From positions 59,296-123,295 of the forward strand of contig JAFTBM010000022.1 of NCBI GenBank assembly GCA_017455205.1: a DNA stretch of 64,000 nt, read 5' to 3'. Source of the stretch: Bacteroidales bacterium (GTDB lineage Bacteria > Bacteroidota > Bacteroidia > Bacteroidales > P3). The position numbers and the translations under genes are program-made. Under the pieces are notes generated by a model. The model had not been told where the DNA came from and ran no database searches. It worked only from the letters and a program-made list of their open reading frames with translations. This document shows positions 41,748 through 51,145 of this stretch, piece by piece; positions within the stretch are counted from its first letter, which is position 1; the number at the start of each line of letters is the position of its first letter.

Positions 41748-42992
41748 ATGAGAAAAGTGTATATCACTGGGGTGGGATGCATCACCCCACTGGGCAACAG
41801 CGCAAAGGAACTGTGGGAGAGCGTAGTAAACGGAAAGTGTGGCATAGGATTGATCACAAAGATGGATAGAGAGAACCTGCCGGTGAAGGTAGCGGCCGAG
41901 GTGAAGGACTTTCACCCCGAGGACTATGGCATTGACAAGACGATGATACGCCACAACGACCTCTTTGCGCTCTACGCACTGGCAGCAGCCGCACAGGCGA
42001 TGGAGGACAGCGGCCTTCGCGTGGGCGAGGACGTTGACCCGCGCCGCTTGGGCACAGCCATTGGCAGTGGCATCGGGGGCATCCAGACCTTCGAGCGCGA
42101 GCACAGCAACAAGTTGCAGTACGGCCTGCGCCGCATCTCACCACTATTCATACCCGAGATGATTTCGAACATCGCTGGAGGCAACGTGGCCATCACGTAC
42201 AACGCGCAGGGTCCTAATCTGCCAGTGGTTACGGCATGCGCCACAGGTACTCACTCGGTGGGCGAGGCCTATCGCCTCATTCGCGAGGGGCGAGCCGATG
42301 CGGTCATCACGGGCGGTGCCGAGGCTGCAATATGCGAGATGGCCATCGGCGGCTTCAACAACATGAAGGCACTCTCCACCTCGGAAGACCCGATGGCGGC
42401 CTCGCTGCCCTTCGACGCTCGCCGCAAAGGCTTCGTGATGGGCGAGGGATCGGGAGTGATGGTGCTTGAAAGCGAAGAGTCGGCCAAGCGTCGCGGGGCT
42501 AAAGTCTACGCCGAGGTGTGCGGCTATGGCAACACGTGCGATGCCCACCACTACACGGCGCCACACCCCGAAGGTCGCGGTGCGGCACAGGCCATGGAAC
42601 TGGCACTGCAAGAGGCCGATTTCAAAGCAGGCGAGAAAGTCTACATCAACGCCCACGGCACTGGTACACAGCTCAACGACAAGGGTGAGACCCGTGCCAT
42701 CAAGACAGTGTTTGGCGAAGCCGAGGCGCGGAAGGTGGCGGTGAGCAGTACCAAGTCGATGCACGGCCACATGCTGGGAGCCACAGGAGCTGTGGAGCTT
42801 ATCATCAGTGCACTGGCCTTGAAGCATGGCGTGGTGCCACCCACCATCCACTTGGATGAGCCTGACCCCGAATGCGACCTCGACTACACGCCGCACACGG
42901 CACGACAGTGGCAGGCCGACATCGCGCTGAGCAACACCTTCGGATTCGGCGGCAACAATGCGAGCGTGGCACTGCGCCGAGTGGCAAACTAA
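41748..42992 (+). CDS. fabF: 3-oxoacyl-ACP synthase II
   Basis: 414 residues. Elongating ketosynthase with Cys-His-His: C164 (VTACATGTHSVGEA), H303 (INAHGTGTQLND) and H341 (STKSMHGHMLGATG); K335-equivalent in the same STKS motif; C-terminal LSNTFGFGGNNASVALRR. 34 bp after fabH and 30 bp before fabZ with A-rich spacers. Acyl carrier protein, which often precedes fabF, is absent here. Confidence 0.96.
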   Translation: MRKVYITGVGCITPLGNSAKELWESVVNGKCGIGLITKMDRENLPVKVAAEVKDFHPEDYGIDKTMIRHNDLFALYALAAAAQAMEDSGLRVGEDVDPRRLGTAIGSGIGGIQTFEREHSNKLQYGLRRISPLFIPEMISNIAGGNVAITYNAQGPNLPVVTACATGTHSVGEAYRLIREGRADAVITGGAEAAICEMAIGGFNNMKALSTSEDPMAASLPFDARRKGFVMGEGSGVMVLESEESAKRRGAKVYAEVCGYGNTCDAHHYTAPHPEGRGAAQAMELALQEADFKAGEKVYINAHGTGTQLNDKGETRAIKTVFGEAEARKVAVSSTKSMHGHMLGATGAVELIISALALKHGVVPPTIHLDEPDPECDLDYTPHTARQWQADIALSNTFGFGGNNASVALRRVAN

Positions 42993-43022
42993 AAACAGAC
43001 AAAACAGATAAAACAAAGCGAT

Positions 43023-43448
43023 ATGGAAGTATTGAACAGAGATGAGATAAAGACCTTTCTGCCCCACCGCGAGCCGATGCTGCTGATTGACGATGTGGTG
43101 ATGGAAGGTGAGGAAGCCATTGCCCACTATCACGTCAGGGGGGATGAATTCTTCCTGCAGGGGCACTTCCCGGGCAACCCAGTGGTGCCAGGGGTGATAC
43201 AATGCGAGATTATGGCGCAAGCATCGTGCATCTTGGTGCGTGATGAGCTGCACGGCAGGACACCGCTCTACAGCGGCATCAACAATGTGCGCTTCCGCCA
43301 GTCGGTCCGCCCAGGCGACACGATGGAGCTTCGAGCACGCATCACCAGCCGACGCGGCATGATATTCTTCGTCGAGGCCAAAGCCTACGTGGAAGGCAAA
43401 GTGTGCTGCCAAGGGGAGCTGACCTTCGTGTTGGTAGACAACAAATAA
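43023..43448 (+). CDS. fabZ: 3-hydroxyacyl-ACP dehydratase
   Basis: 141 residues, single hot-dog domain. Catalytic H48 in FFLQGHFPGNPVVPGVIQ and E62 in QCEIMAQAS. Conserved LPHREPMLLIDDV at the N-terminus (13-25). Dehydrates 3-hydroxyacyl-ACP between fabG and enoyl reductase. The true FabZ rather than FabA assignment follows from the size and the GVIQCE motif. Confidence 0.94.
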   Translation: MEVLNRDEIKTFLPHREPMLLIDDVVMEGEEAIAHYHVRGDEFFLQGHFPGNPVVPGVIQCEIMAQASCILVRDELHGRTPLYSGINNVRFRQSVRPGDTMELRARITSRRGMIFFVEAKAYVEGKVCCQGELTFVLVDNK

Positions 43449-43481
43449 GATAGATACAAAACACCTAAAACAACCAACGAT

Positions 43482-44225
43482 ATGCTATTAGAGAACAAGA
43501 TAGCCCTCATCACAGGGGCTTCGCGCGGAATAGGAAAATGCACAGCCAAGCTGTTTGCTGAACAAGGAGCCACGGTGATATTCACCGACTTGCAGCAGAA
43601 CGAAGCCAGCGAGGCACTGCTGGCCGAGTTGCGGACACTTCAGCCAAGGTCGGCTTTTATAGCCTCGAATGCCGCCGATTACGAACAGGCAGTGGAGGTG
43701 GCATCGCAGGTGCAGAAAGAGTACGGACGGCTGGACGTGCTGGTCAATAATGCTGGTATCACGCGAGACACCCTCCTGCTGCGGATGAGCCCCAAGGACT
43801 GGGACTTGGTGCTGGAGGTGAACCTGCGGTCGGTATTCAACTACTGCAAAGCCTTTGTGCCGATGATGCTCAAACAGCGTTCGGGCAGCATAGTGAACAC
43901 AAGTTCGGTGGTGGGGGTGAACGGCAATCCAGGACAGTGCAACTACTCGGCATCGAAGGCTGGCATTATCGGATTCACCAAGAGTTTGGCCAAAGAGATA
44001 GGTTCACGCGGAATACGCTGCAATGCCATCGCCCCTGGGTTTATAGAGACCCTGATGACGCAGCAGATGCAGCCCGAAGTGAGAGAAAAATGGCTGGGCG
44101 AGATACCGCTTCACCGCGGAGGCACAGAGCTCGACGTGGCGCGCACATCGCTCTTCTTGGCCTCGGAGCTGTCGGAATACATCACAGGACAGGTGATATG
44201 CGTTGATGGTGGCGTTTCGCTCTGA
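43482..44225 (+). CDS. fabG: 3-oxoacyl-ACP reductase
   Basis: 247 residues, short-chain dehydrogenase. NADP-binding TGASRGIG (11-18), NNAG at 89-92, and catalytic S142-Y155-K159 (NTSSVVG...NYSASKAG). C-terminal FLASELSEYITGQVICVDGG is typical of FabG. Last fatty-acid gene in the run; the GT39-like gene starts within its final codons. Confidence 0.93.
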   Translation: MLLENKIALITGASRGIGKCTAKLFAEQGATVIFTDLQQNEASEALLAELRTLQPRSAFIASNAADYEQAVEVASQVQKEYGRLDVLVNNAGITRDTLLLRMSPKDWDLVLEVNLRSVFNYCKAFVPMMLKQRSGSIVNTSSVVGVNGNPGQCNYSASKAGIIGFTKSLAKEIGSRGIRCNAIAPGFIETLMTQQMQPEVREKWLGEIPLHRGGTELDVARTSLFLASELSEYITGQVICVDGGVSL

Positions 44226-45969
44226 AAACAAGACAGAAAGAAAGGTGCTAAAGCCCGATGGGCTGGTAGCCGTGCTGCTTGCAGCGTGGGGAATAGTGAA
44301 CCTGCTGCAAGCGGCTTTTACCGGGTTGGCCAACGACGAGGCATACTACTGGTACTACGCCCAACACATGGCGTGGGGATACTTCGACCATCCACCGATG
44401 GTGGCACTGCTGGTGAAACTCTCGCAGTGGCTGCCTGGGGCGCTGGGCATACGCTTCTTTTCCACACTGCTGCAGCCTTGCTATCTCTACCTGCTATGGC
44501 GAATGGTACGGCCTACGGAAGCTTCGCGACACGAGGCAGTGGCATTTGTACTCATCTGCTTCTCGCAGCCGCTGCTACAGCTCTACGGATTTCTTGCCTT
44601 GCCCGATGCACCACTGATGATGTTCACTGCGGTGTTCCTATGGGCATACAAGCGTTTTCTTCAGAAAGAGACACTGCTCAACGCCACCTGGCTCGGCCTG
44701 GCGGCAGCACTGCTTTGCTACAGCAAATACCATGGAATACTGGTGGTGGCACTGGTAGTAATGTCCAATCCCCGACTGCTGACGCGGTGGAAGCTCTACT
44801 GGGCTGGGACGGTAGCCCTGCTGGCCTTTGTGCCGCACCTATGGTGGCAGTATGAGCACCAGTGGGTGTCGGTAAACTACCACCTCGTGGGACGGAATGC
44901 GTGGGAATACAAGTCGTCGTACACGACAGAGTATTTAGCCACACTGCTGGTGCTGTTCAACCCCTTGTGGCTATGGCACTACGTGCAGGCGATAAGGAGA
45001 AGAAGGCTGAAAGAGGTGATACCAGAGGTGGCATTTCGGCGTAGCCTCTACTGGCTGCTGGTGGGATTTCTGGTCTTCTTCCTCATCGCCACATTGCGCG
45101 GACACGTCCAGGCACAATGGCTATTGCCGGTGGTGTTCCCCTTGGTAGCACTGCTCTTTGCCGAAGGCCGAAAGTCGCAATATGTGAAAGTGGTAGGCTG
45201 GGTATGCGTGGGAGTGTTCATGGTGGTCAGAGTGATTGCTGTGGCCAATCCATTCCAACTGAAGGGCGAGATATGGGGGCAAGAGGAAATCTACCGCACC
45301 ATAGCACAGGCCGCTGACGGAAAGCCAGTGCAGTTTATGCACAACTACACAGCTGCTGCCAAGTATACCTACTACACGGGTGAGACCTCCTATTGCGCTC
45401 CTTACTTTTACAATCGGCAAAGCCAGTGGCAGATGGACACAAGCGACCGTGCACTGGCACACCGCGAAGTGGTGGTGGGCGACTTTGGCGAGTTCAGAGG
45501 CAAGGAGGTCGCATTGCCCAACGGTCGAGTGTTTACCTATCGCCTTATAGCCGACTACCTGCCAATGAGGGAGTTGAAAGTCAGCTGCCTACTACCAATT
45601 AACTTCACGCTCTCGGAACGGGACAGCCTCGGCAGACCCGAAATAGTGCTTCCATTGGCAGTCAGCAATCCTTACCCCTACGACATAGTCTCCACCGAGA
45701 ACGCCCCCATAGGAATACAGATGTTCCTGCAGCCGAGAGCCAATTTTGCAGCCTCGCTGATAGCACTGCTTCCCAATACCATTAAAGCTAACAGCACCAC
45801 GGTGATGAGGCCACGACTCCACCTTGACAGAGAGGTACCCGACGGACGGCATGTGATGGGATTTGCTGTCGGCTACACGCAGTTTCCCCCATCGGGGAAC
45901 AATCCCAAATGCCAAGCAATGGTACAACACACCGCTTCAGGAATTCATATTCAACAAATCAGCAAATAG
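44206..45969 (+). CDS. GT39/ArnT-like membrane glycosyltransferase
   Basis: 587 residues from the ATG at 44206, overlapping the fabG end by 20 bp. About eleven transmembrane helices. The GT39/PMT signature is near the N-terminus: LANDEAYYWYYAQHMAWGYFDHPPMVALL, where the DE pair is catalytic, followed by a second loop LPDAPLMMFTAVFLWAYKRFLQK. The last ~180 residues form a periplasmic domain (FMHNYTAAAKYTYYTGETSYCAPYFYNRQSQW). Such enzymes move a sugar from a polyprenyl carrier to lipid A, LPS or proteins. Its place in the fatty-acid operon suggests an envelope-lipid target. Confidence 0.85.
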   Translation: MVAFRSENKTERKVLKPDGLVAVLLAAWGIVNLLQAAFTGLANDEAYYWYYAQHMAWGYFDHPPMVALLVKLSQWLPGALGIRFFSTLLQPCYLYLLWRMVRPTEASRHEAVAFVLICFSQPLLQLYGFLALPDAPLMMFTAVFLWAYKRFLQKETLLNATWLGLAAALLCYSKYHGILVVALVVMSNPRLLTRWKLYWAGTVALLAFVPHLWWQYEHQWVSVNYHLVGRNAWEYKSSYTTEYLATLLVLFNPLWLWHYVQAIRRRRLKEVIPEVAFRRSLYWLLVGFLVFFLIATLRGHVQAQWLLPVVFPLVALLFAEGRKSQYVKVVGWVCVGVFMVVRVIAVANPFQLKGEIWGQEEIYRTIAQAADGKPVQFMHNYTAAAKYTYYTGETSYCAPYFYNRQSQWQMDTSDRALAHREVVVGDFGEFRGKEVALPNGRVFTYRLIADYLPMRELKVSCLLPINFTLSERDSLGRPEIVLPLAVSNPYPYDIVSTENAPIGIQMFLQPRANFAASLIALLPNTIKANSTTVMRPRLHLDREVPDGRHVMGFAVGYTQFPPSGNNPKCQAMVQHTASGIHIQQISK

Positions 45970-45979
45970 TACAAATGCC

Positions 45980-46726
45980 ATGAACAACAATGCCATAGAT
46001 GTTATGCTTCGGCATCGCTCCATTAGGAAGTTCACCTCGGAGCCAGTAGCCCCCGCGATGCTTTCGGAGCTAATAGATTGCGGTCTGCGAGCCTCCAACA
46101 CTGGCAATATGCAACTCTACTCCATCATTGCCACCCAAAAAGAGCCCCTGCGCAGCGAACTGTGTCAGCTCCACTTCGGGCAATGCTCCTCGGCACCACT
46201 TTGGTTCACAATATGCACCGACATCAACCGCTACCACCACTACTGTCGCATCAACGACTGCGACGAACCCTACGGCAACTTCCTGTGGTTTGCCTCGGCA
46301 CTGGTGGATGCTTCGCTATGCGCACAGAACATCTGTGTGGCGGCAGAGTCACTCGGTTTAGGCTTTTGCTACCTCGGCACAGTGATGTACAACACCGAAG
46401 CCATTGCGCAACTGCTGCAATGTCCCAAAGGCGTGGCGCCAGTGATTACCATAGCGATGGGACATCCCGACGAGGAGGGACGCATAAGTGAGCGACTGGG
46501 ACAGGATGCCATACTGCATAGCGAAGTATATCACGACCCTACCGATGAAGAGATAACTCTCACCCACAAAGTGCGCGACCTCGACCCGTTCAACCAACGG
46601 ATGGTGGCCGAAAATGGCACACGCAATTACTGCGAGATATTCACCACCAAGCGTTATCCGCGCGAGACTAACGAGGAAATCTCGGCCAGCCTGACAGACT
46701 TCCTTCGGCGCAGTGGAGTGATATAA
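45980..46726 (+). CDS. NfsA-like nitroreductase
   Basis: 248 residues from the ATG 10 bp after the glycosyltransferase stop (an in-frame upstream extension overlaps that gene). Nitroreductase motifs: RHRSIRKFTSEPV (14-26, FMN contact), CGLRASNTGNMQLYSII (about 37-53), a CVAAESLGLGFCYLGTV helix-turn (about 120-136) and IAMGHPDEEGRIS; the C-terminal third (RDLDPFNQRMVAENGTRNY) is like the NfsA/FRP branch. Reduction of quinones or nitro compounds by NADPH is expected. Confidence 0.85.
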   Translation: MNNNAIDVMLRHRSIRKFTSEPVAPAMLSELIDCGLRASNTGNMQLYSIIATQKEPLRSELCQLHFGQCSSAPLWFTICTDINRYHHYCRINDCDEPYGNFLWFASALVDASLCAQNICVAAESLGLGFCYLGTVMYNTEAIAQLLQCPKGVAPVITIAMGHPDEEGRISERLGQDAILHSEVYHDPTDEEITLTHKVRDLDPFNQRMVAENGTRNYCEIFTTKRYPRETNEEISASLTDFLRRSGVI

Positions 46727-46736
46727 GAGAGCAAGG

Positions 46737-47765
46737 CTACTGGTTGGCGTATTGCTGCACCTCGTCGTGGAAGAACTCTATCTGCACGCCAGCCTGGCGG
46801 AAGAGTTCTTCGCTCTCGGCACCAGCGTGGTACTTCCGTTCGCACACCACACGGCGTATTCCACAGTTGATAATTAGCATGGCACATGTCCGACAGGGGG
46901 TCATTCGGCAATAGAGCGTGGCTCCATCGAGGGCTATACCACGGCGGGCTGCTTGGCATATCGCGTTTTGTTCGGCGTGAACCGTACGCACACAATGGGT
47001 ACTGATGTGGCCGTCGGCATCAATGCTTTGGCGGAACAGATGCCCCACCTCATCGCAATGAGGAAGCCCTGCGGGCGAGCCCACATAGCCAGTTACCAGC
47101 AGTTGGCGATCCTTCACAATCACGCATCCCGAGCGTCCGCGGTCGCAAGTGGCGCGCTTGCTTGCAGTGTTGGCCAACTCCATAAAGTATTCGTCCCACG
47201 AGGGACGCTGGTAACTGATTTGCTCCAGCACCTGCTCCACCTGCTGCTGTAAATCTTCGATAGAGCCATCGTTATTGAAGCAGAAGTCGGCTTGGGCGAT
47301 GCAGAATCCGAGGTTCTGCCGATTGGGGTCGGCATTGGACATCTCGCGCTGCTCGTTGGCAAGGAATGTTGGGTAGTCAATATGGTCGGTCTCGCTACCT
47401 CGCAGGACAACACGCTCATACCTCACCTTGGGGTCAGCGTCCACTGCAAAGAGATAGAAATTAGGTTTCCCACGCAAGGCTTCCACCTCGCCTGGGGTGC
47501 GGATGCTCTCAATAATACAGTTGCAACCCGAGGCGGAAGCCTTGGCATAGAGCTGCTCCACAATCCAAGAGGGCGAATGGGCTGCACGCAGGTCGTTGCC
47601 GACGAGGGTCATATTGTCGCGGTTCACTTCAAGGCCGCGCTTGAGAATTTCCTCGGTAAGAAATGCCCTGACGGAATAGTGCGTGTAGCCTCGATGTTTC
47701 ACCAAGTAATCTACTATGGTACCCTTTCCCGCTCCGATGGTGCCTGTGATGCCGATAGTAACCAT
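46737..47765 (-). CDS. P-loop kinase-like domain fused to deoxycytidylate deaminase
   Basis: 342 residues in two domains. Residues 1-185 are a P-loop nucleotide-kinase-like fold with GTIGAGKGT (8-16) and IIESIRTPGEVEAL (84-97). Residues 188-342 are a zinc deaminase: HAEQN (263-267) and PCRTCA (290-295), with SGCVIVKDRQLLVTGYVGSP upstream, closest to dCMP deaminase. The product would convert dCMP to dUMP. The same order (kinase then deaminase) occurs in the anti-phage DcdV/AvcD proteins, but those are larger, and this one lies in a housekeeping run 11 bp after gpmA. A metabolic role is at least as likely. Confidence 0.85.
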   Translation of the reverse strand: MVTIGITGTIGAGKGTIVDYLVKHRGYTHYSVRAFLTEEILKRGLEVNRDNMTLVGNDLRAAHSPSWIVEQLYAKASASGCNCIIESIRTPGEVEALRGKPNFYLFAVDADPKVRYERVVLRGSETDHIDYPTFLANEQREMSNADPNRQNLGFCIAQADFCFNNDGSIEDLQQQVEQVLEQISYQRPSWDEYFMELANTASKRATCDRGRSGCVIVKDRQLLVTGYVGSPAGLPHCDEVGHLFRQSIDADGHISTHCVRTVHAEQNAICQAARRGIALDGATLYCRMTPCRTCAMLIINCGIRRVVCERKYHAGAESEELFRQAGVQIEFFHDEVQQYANQ

Positions 47766-47776
47766 AACCTACGCCG

Positions 47777-48523
47777 CTACTTCTTCTTGGCCTGATTGGC
47801 CACGCTTTGCATTTTGGCAGCAATCACCTCGGGGTCGCCGAGGAATTTATCCTCCACGAGTTCCATCTTGTCGTTGAAAGTGAAGACATAGGGAACGGCA
47901 GTCGGCAGGTTGAACTTGATAATCTCCTCGTTGCTCATTCCTTTCAGTTCCTTGACGATGCCCCGCAGCGAATTGCCGTGGGCCACTACCATAAGGGTGT
48001 TGCGATTGTCGAAGGCTGGCATGATGGTGCCACGGTAGTAGGGCATCAAGCGTTCGATAGTGTCCTTCAAGCTTTCGGTGAGGGGAATCTGGGCATCAGG
48101 GATTTCGTTGTAGCGAGGGTCTACACGGGGGCTACGCTCATCGTGCAGTTCGAGTGCAGGGGGCTGTACATCGAAAGAGCGCCGCCAGAGCAGCACCTGT
48201 TCATCGCCGTACTTGGCTGCGGTGTCGGCCTTGTTGAGTCCTTGGATGGCACCATAGCTCTTCTCGTTGAGCCGCCAGCTTTTCTGGACTGGGAGCCAAT
48301 CCATATCCATGGCATCAAGTATCTGGTTGAGCGTCTTGACCGCCCGCTTGAGGTAGCTGGTGAAGCAGAGCTCGGGGCGATAGCCCTCGGCCTTAAGCAA
48401 CTGGCCAGCCTCGAAAGCCTCTTTCATACCTGCCTCGGTGAGGTCAACATCTGTCCACCCTGTGAAAAGATTTAGCTTATTCCACGCACTTTCGCCGTGG
48501 CGTACAAGGATAAGTGTCTTCAT
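47777..48523 (-). CDS. gpmA: 2,3-bisphosphoglycerate-dependent phosphoglycerate mutase
   Basis: 248 residues. Interconverts 3- and 2-phosphoglycerate. LVRHGESAWN with catalytic H at residue 8-9, FTGWTDVDLTEAG, E in the SYGAIQGLNK stretch (typical YGALQGLNK), and a second histidine in VVAHGNSLRGIVK. Length is standard for dPGM. Four-base overlap with lgt upstream and 11 bp to the deaminase fusion downstream. Confidence 0.96.
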   Translation of the reverse strand: MKTLILVRHGESAWNKLNLFTGWTDVDLTEAGMKEAFEAGQLLKAEGYRPELCFTSYLKRAVKTLNQILDAMDMDWLPVQKSWRLNEKSYGAIQGLNKADTAAKYGDEQVLLWRRSFDVQPPALELHDERSPRVDPRYNEIPDAQIPLTESLKDTIERLMPYYRGTIMPAFDNRNTLMVVAHGNSLRGIVKELKGMSNEEIIKFNLPTAVPYVFTFNDKMELVEDKFLGDPEVIAAKMQSVANQAKKK

Positions 48524-49404
48524 CTCTTTTTCTTTGATTTACTATCGTTGTTGAATATATGTTTTTCGCCATGTGGGAACGCCCCTTGCGGCAACTTCTC
48601 CCTGCAAGACAGCCAAGCAATAGTCAAGCCACCGAGGATAAACGGCAGGCTCAGGAGTTGCCCCATGTTGAGGGGCATTCCCGCTTCAAACCCCACCTGG
48701 TCGTTCTTAACGAACTCTACCATCAGGCGTGCACCGAAGAGTGCTACCAGCCACCAACCGAAGATAGCCCCCGTCTTGAACTGCCCCTGTTTGCGGATGT
48801 AGTACCACAAGCTGACGGCAAAGATGAGCAGATAGCTGGTAGCCTCGTAAAGCCCTGTGGGATGCTTGGGAACGGTCTCTCCCTCACGGGCGAAGATAAA
48901 TCCCCACGGAAGCGAAGTCTCGGTGCCGTATATTTCGCTGTTGAAGAGGTTTCCCAAGCGGATAAAAGCACCTCCAAGTGCCACCACTACCACCAGCCGG
49001 TCGAGAAGCCACCAGGGATTAAGCCCATACTTGCGCCAGTAGAGCCACAAGGCAAGCAGTATGCCGAGGGCTGCGCCATGACTTGCAAGCCCCTGATAGC
49101 CAGTGAACGTCCCATCGTGAAAAGGCCAAAATATCTCCACCCCGTGAGCCGAGGTGAGGAAATAGTCGGGTTCATAGAAGAGGCAATGTCCCAGCCGTGC
49201 TCCTACCAGCACGGCCAAGAAGACGTAGACCAGCAGACTGTCGAGGTAGTCCTCCTTCACCTTTTCCTTGCGGAACATCCAGCGGATGATGAAGTATCCC
49301 AACGTGAATGCCAAGAGGAAGCCCACCGAGTACCACCGCACGCCGAACGCCCCGAGGTGGAACATCACGGGGTCGACATCCCAGTATATGGCGTTGAGCA
49401 TCAT
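48520..49404 (-). CDS. lgt: Prolipoprotein diacylglyceryl transferase
   Basis: 294 residues, seven transmembrane helices. Transfers diacylglycerol to the lipobox cysteine; essential for the many lipoproteins in this genome. Motifs: GVRWYSVGFLLAFTLGY, LGHCLFYEPDYF, GLASHGAALGILLALW (active-site His-Gly-Gly region) and GAFIRLGNLFNSEIYG (Lgt signature). The start lies 17 bp after the rny stop, with two consecutive ATG codons. Confidence 0.95.
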   Translation of the reverse strand: MMLNAIYWDVDPVMFHLGAFGVRWYSVGFLLAFTLGYFIIRWMFRKEKVKEDYLDSLLVYVFLAVLVGARLGHCLFYEPDYFLTSAHGVEIFWPFHDGTFTGYQGLASHGAALGILLALWLYWRKYGLNPWWLLDRLVVVVALGGAFIRLGNLFNSEIYGTETSLPWGFIFAREGETVPKHPTGLYEATSYLLIFAVSLWYYIRKQGQFKTGAIFGWWLVALFGARLMVEFVKNDQVGFEAGMPLNMGQLLSLPFILGGLTIAWLSCREKLPQGAFPHGEKHIFNNDSKSKKKR

Positions 49405-49420
49405 GCAGCAGCAGGCAGCA

Positions 49421-50962
49421 TTACTTGGCGTAGTTCACCGAGCGGGTCTCGCGGATAACGGTTACCTTGATTTGCCCTGGATAGGTCATCTCGCTCTGGA
49501 TCTGACGCGAGAGGTCGTAGCTGAGCTTGGTGGCCTCGGTGTCGCTCACCTTGTCGGCACCCACAATCACGCGCAGCTCGCGACCCGCTTGGATGGCATA
49601 GGTCTTCACCACTCCCGGATAGGCCATCGCCATGTCTTCCAGCTTCTTCAGGCGGTTGATATAAGCCTCCACCACCTCGCGCCGTGCACCAGGCCGTGCA
49701 CCGCTGATGGCATCGGCTACCTGGATGATGGGCGAGATGAGATTGGTCATCTCCATCTCATCGTGGTGAGCACCAATGGCATTGCAGATGTCGGGGTGCT
49801 CTTTGTATTTCTCGGCCAGCCGCATACCGAAGATGGCATGGGGCAACTCGGGGTCGGTATCGGGCACCTTGCCGATGTCGTGCAGCAAACCCGCCCGCTT
49901 GGCCATCTTGGGATTCAAGCCCAACTCCGAGGCCATCGTGGCGGCCAAGTTGGCCACCTCGCGGCTGTGTTGCAGGAGGTTCTGCCCATAGCTTGAGCGA
50001 TACTTCATGCGCCCCACCATGCGCACCAACTCATGGTTGAGGTTCAATATGCCGAGGTCGATGCAGGTGCGTTTGCCCACCTCGTTGATGTCCTGCTCAA
50101 TCTGCCGGCGTGTCTTAGCCACCACCTCCTCGATGCGGGCGGGATGGATGCGACCGTCGGTAACCAGTTTGTGGAGCGACAGGCGGGCTATCTCACGGCG
50201 CACTGGGTCGAAGCCACTGATGATGATGGCATCGGGCGAATCGTCGATGATAATCTCCACGCCCGTAAGGTTCTCCAGCGTACGGATGTTGCGCCCCTCG
50301 CGACCAATGATGCGACCCTTCACCTCCTCGTTTTCAAGGTTGAAGACGCTGACGGTGTTCTCCACTGCAGTCTCGGTGGCGGTGCGCTGAATGCTCTGTA
50401 TGACCACTTTCTTGGCCTGCTCGGCAGCGGTGATTTTAGCCTCTTCCATGATGTCCACTATCGCGGTACTGGCCTCGGCACGAGCCTCTTCAGTCAGCGC
50501 CTCCACCAGCTGCTGCTTGGCCTCCTCGGCTGTCATGCCAGCGATATGCTCCAGCTTGTCCACACTCTCTTTATAGACCTTCTCCACCTCGGCTTGGCGC
50601 GTGTGCAAAGCCTCAATCTGCTTGTTAAGGTTCTCGCTGACGCCCTTGAGTTCGTTGCTCTTCTTCTGCAGCTCATCCACCTTCTGCGATAGGGTCTGCT
50701 CGCGCTGCTTGAGTTTGTTCTCCTGCTCGCGGAGCTTGCCGTTCTGCTCGCTGACTTTCTTGTCGTATTCGCTCTTGAGCTGCAAGAATCGCTCCTTGGC
50801 TTGCAGTTCTTTCTCCTTTTTAAGCACTTCGCCCTTTTCCTCGGCGTCTTTGAGCACCTGCTGACTGCGGGCAAGCAGCTTGTTGCGCAGCATCCCGGTG
50901 GTGAGCCACACGGCCACGCCTGCGCCAACCACCAATCCGATTATAATCCATACTATTGCCAT
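49421..50962 (-). CDS. rny: Ribonuclease Y
   Basis: 513 residues: N-terminal membrane helix (about 3-22), a long coiled coil (about 25-195), a KH domain (about 205-270, [26 protein letters not shown]) and an HD phosphohydrolase domain (about 325-425, [10 protein letters not shown]). Endoribonuclease that starts mRNA decay at the membrane. Followed by lgt and preceded by the candidate structured RNA and zapA on the same strand. Confidence 0.96.
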   Translation of the reverse strand: MAIVWIIIGLVVGAGVAVWLTTGMLRNKLLARSQQVLKDAEEKGEVLKKEKELQAKERFLQLKSEYDKKVSEQNGKLREQENKLKQREQTLSQKVDELQKKSNELKGVSENLNKQIEALHTRQAEVEKVYKESVDKLEHIAGMTAEEAKQQLVEALTEEARAEASTAIVDIMEEAKITAAEQAKKVVIQSIQRTATETAVENTVSVFNLENEEVKGRIIGREGRNIRTLENLTGVEIIIDDSPDAIIISGFDPVRREIARLSLHKLVTDGRIHPARIEEVVAKTRRQIEQDINEVGKRTCIDLGILNLNHELVRMVGRMKYRSSYGQNLLQHSREVANLAATMASELGLNPKMAKRAGLLHDIGKVPDTDPELPHAIFGMRLAEKYKEHPDICNAIGAHHDEMEMTNLISPIIQVADAISGARPGARREVVEAYINRLKKLEDMAMAYPGVVKTYAIQAGRELRVIVGADKVSDTEATKLSYDLSRQIQSEMTYPGQIKVTVIRETRSVNYAK

Positions 50963-50974
50963 GATGTGTTGTGT

Positions 50975-51140
50975 GTTTTGGGGAAGCCTTCGAGGCCTTG
51001 AGGCGAGCCTCTGCGGAAAAACAACTGCATCCTACCTTCCAAGAGTTGTGGTAAACTCCATCTCTATTAGGATTTGAGCGCCGGGCGTATCCACCATACA
51101 GCTTACCCGCCCCTGAGCCAACTCGGTCTGTAACATGTGT
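50975..51140 (-). ncRNA. Candidate structured RNA between zapA and rny
   Basis: 183 bp between zapA and rny on one transcript is far longer than other gaps in this operon. The minus strand folds well: GAGTTG against CAACTC as an outer stem, ATCCTA (near 51073) against TAGGAT (near 51030) as a perfect 6-bp stem, GAGTT-TACCAC-AACTC as its terminal hairpin, a GGGCG/CGCCC stem, and GAGG-CTCG-CCTC near the 3' end. In proteobacteria the 6S RNA gene follows zapA, so a 6S-type RNA is the main hypothesis; I cannot confirm the family from sequence alone. Confidence 0.5.
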
Positions 51141-51145
51141 TGAGT

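Noticed and set aside
41685-42104. Minus-strand ORFs opposite fabF
   Set aside because: Antisense shadows of a highly conserved gene.
51032-51136. 34-codon ORF (MLQTELAQGRVSCMV...) between zapA and rny
   Set aside because: It has a reasonable amino-acid mix, but it coincides with the stems of the candidate structured RNA and its stop lies in a stem. The RNA explanation is preferred; the ORF is not excluded.
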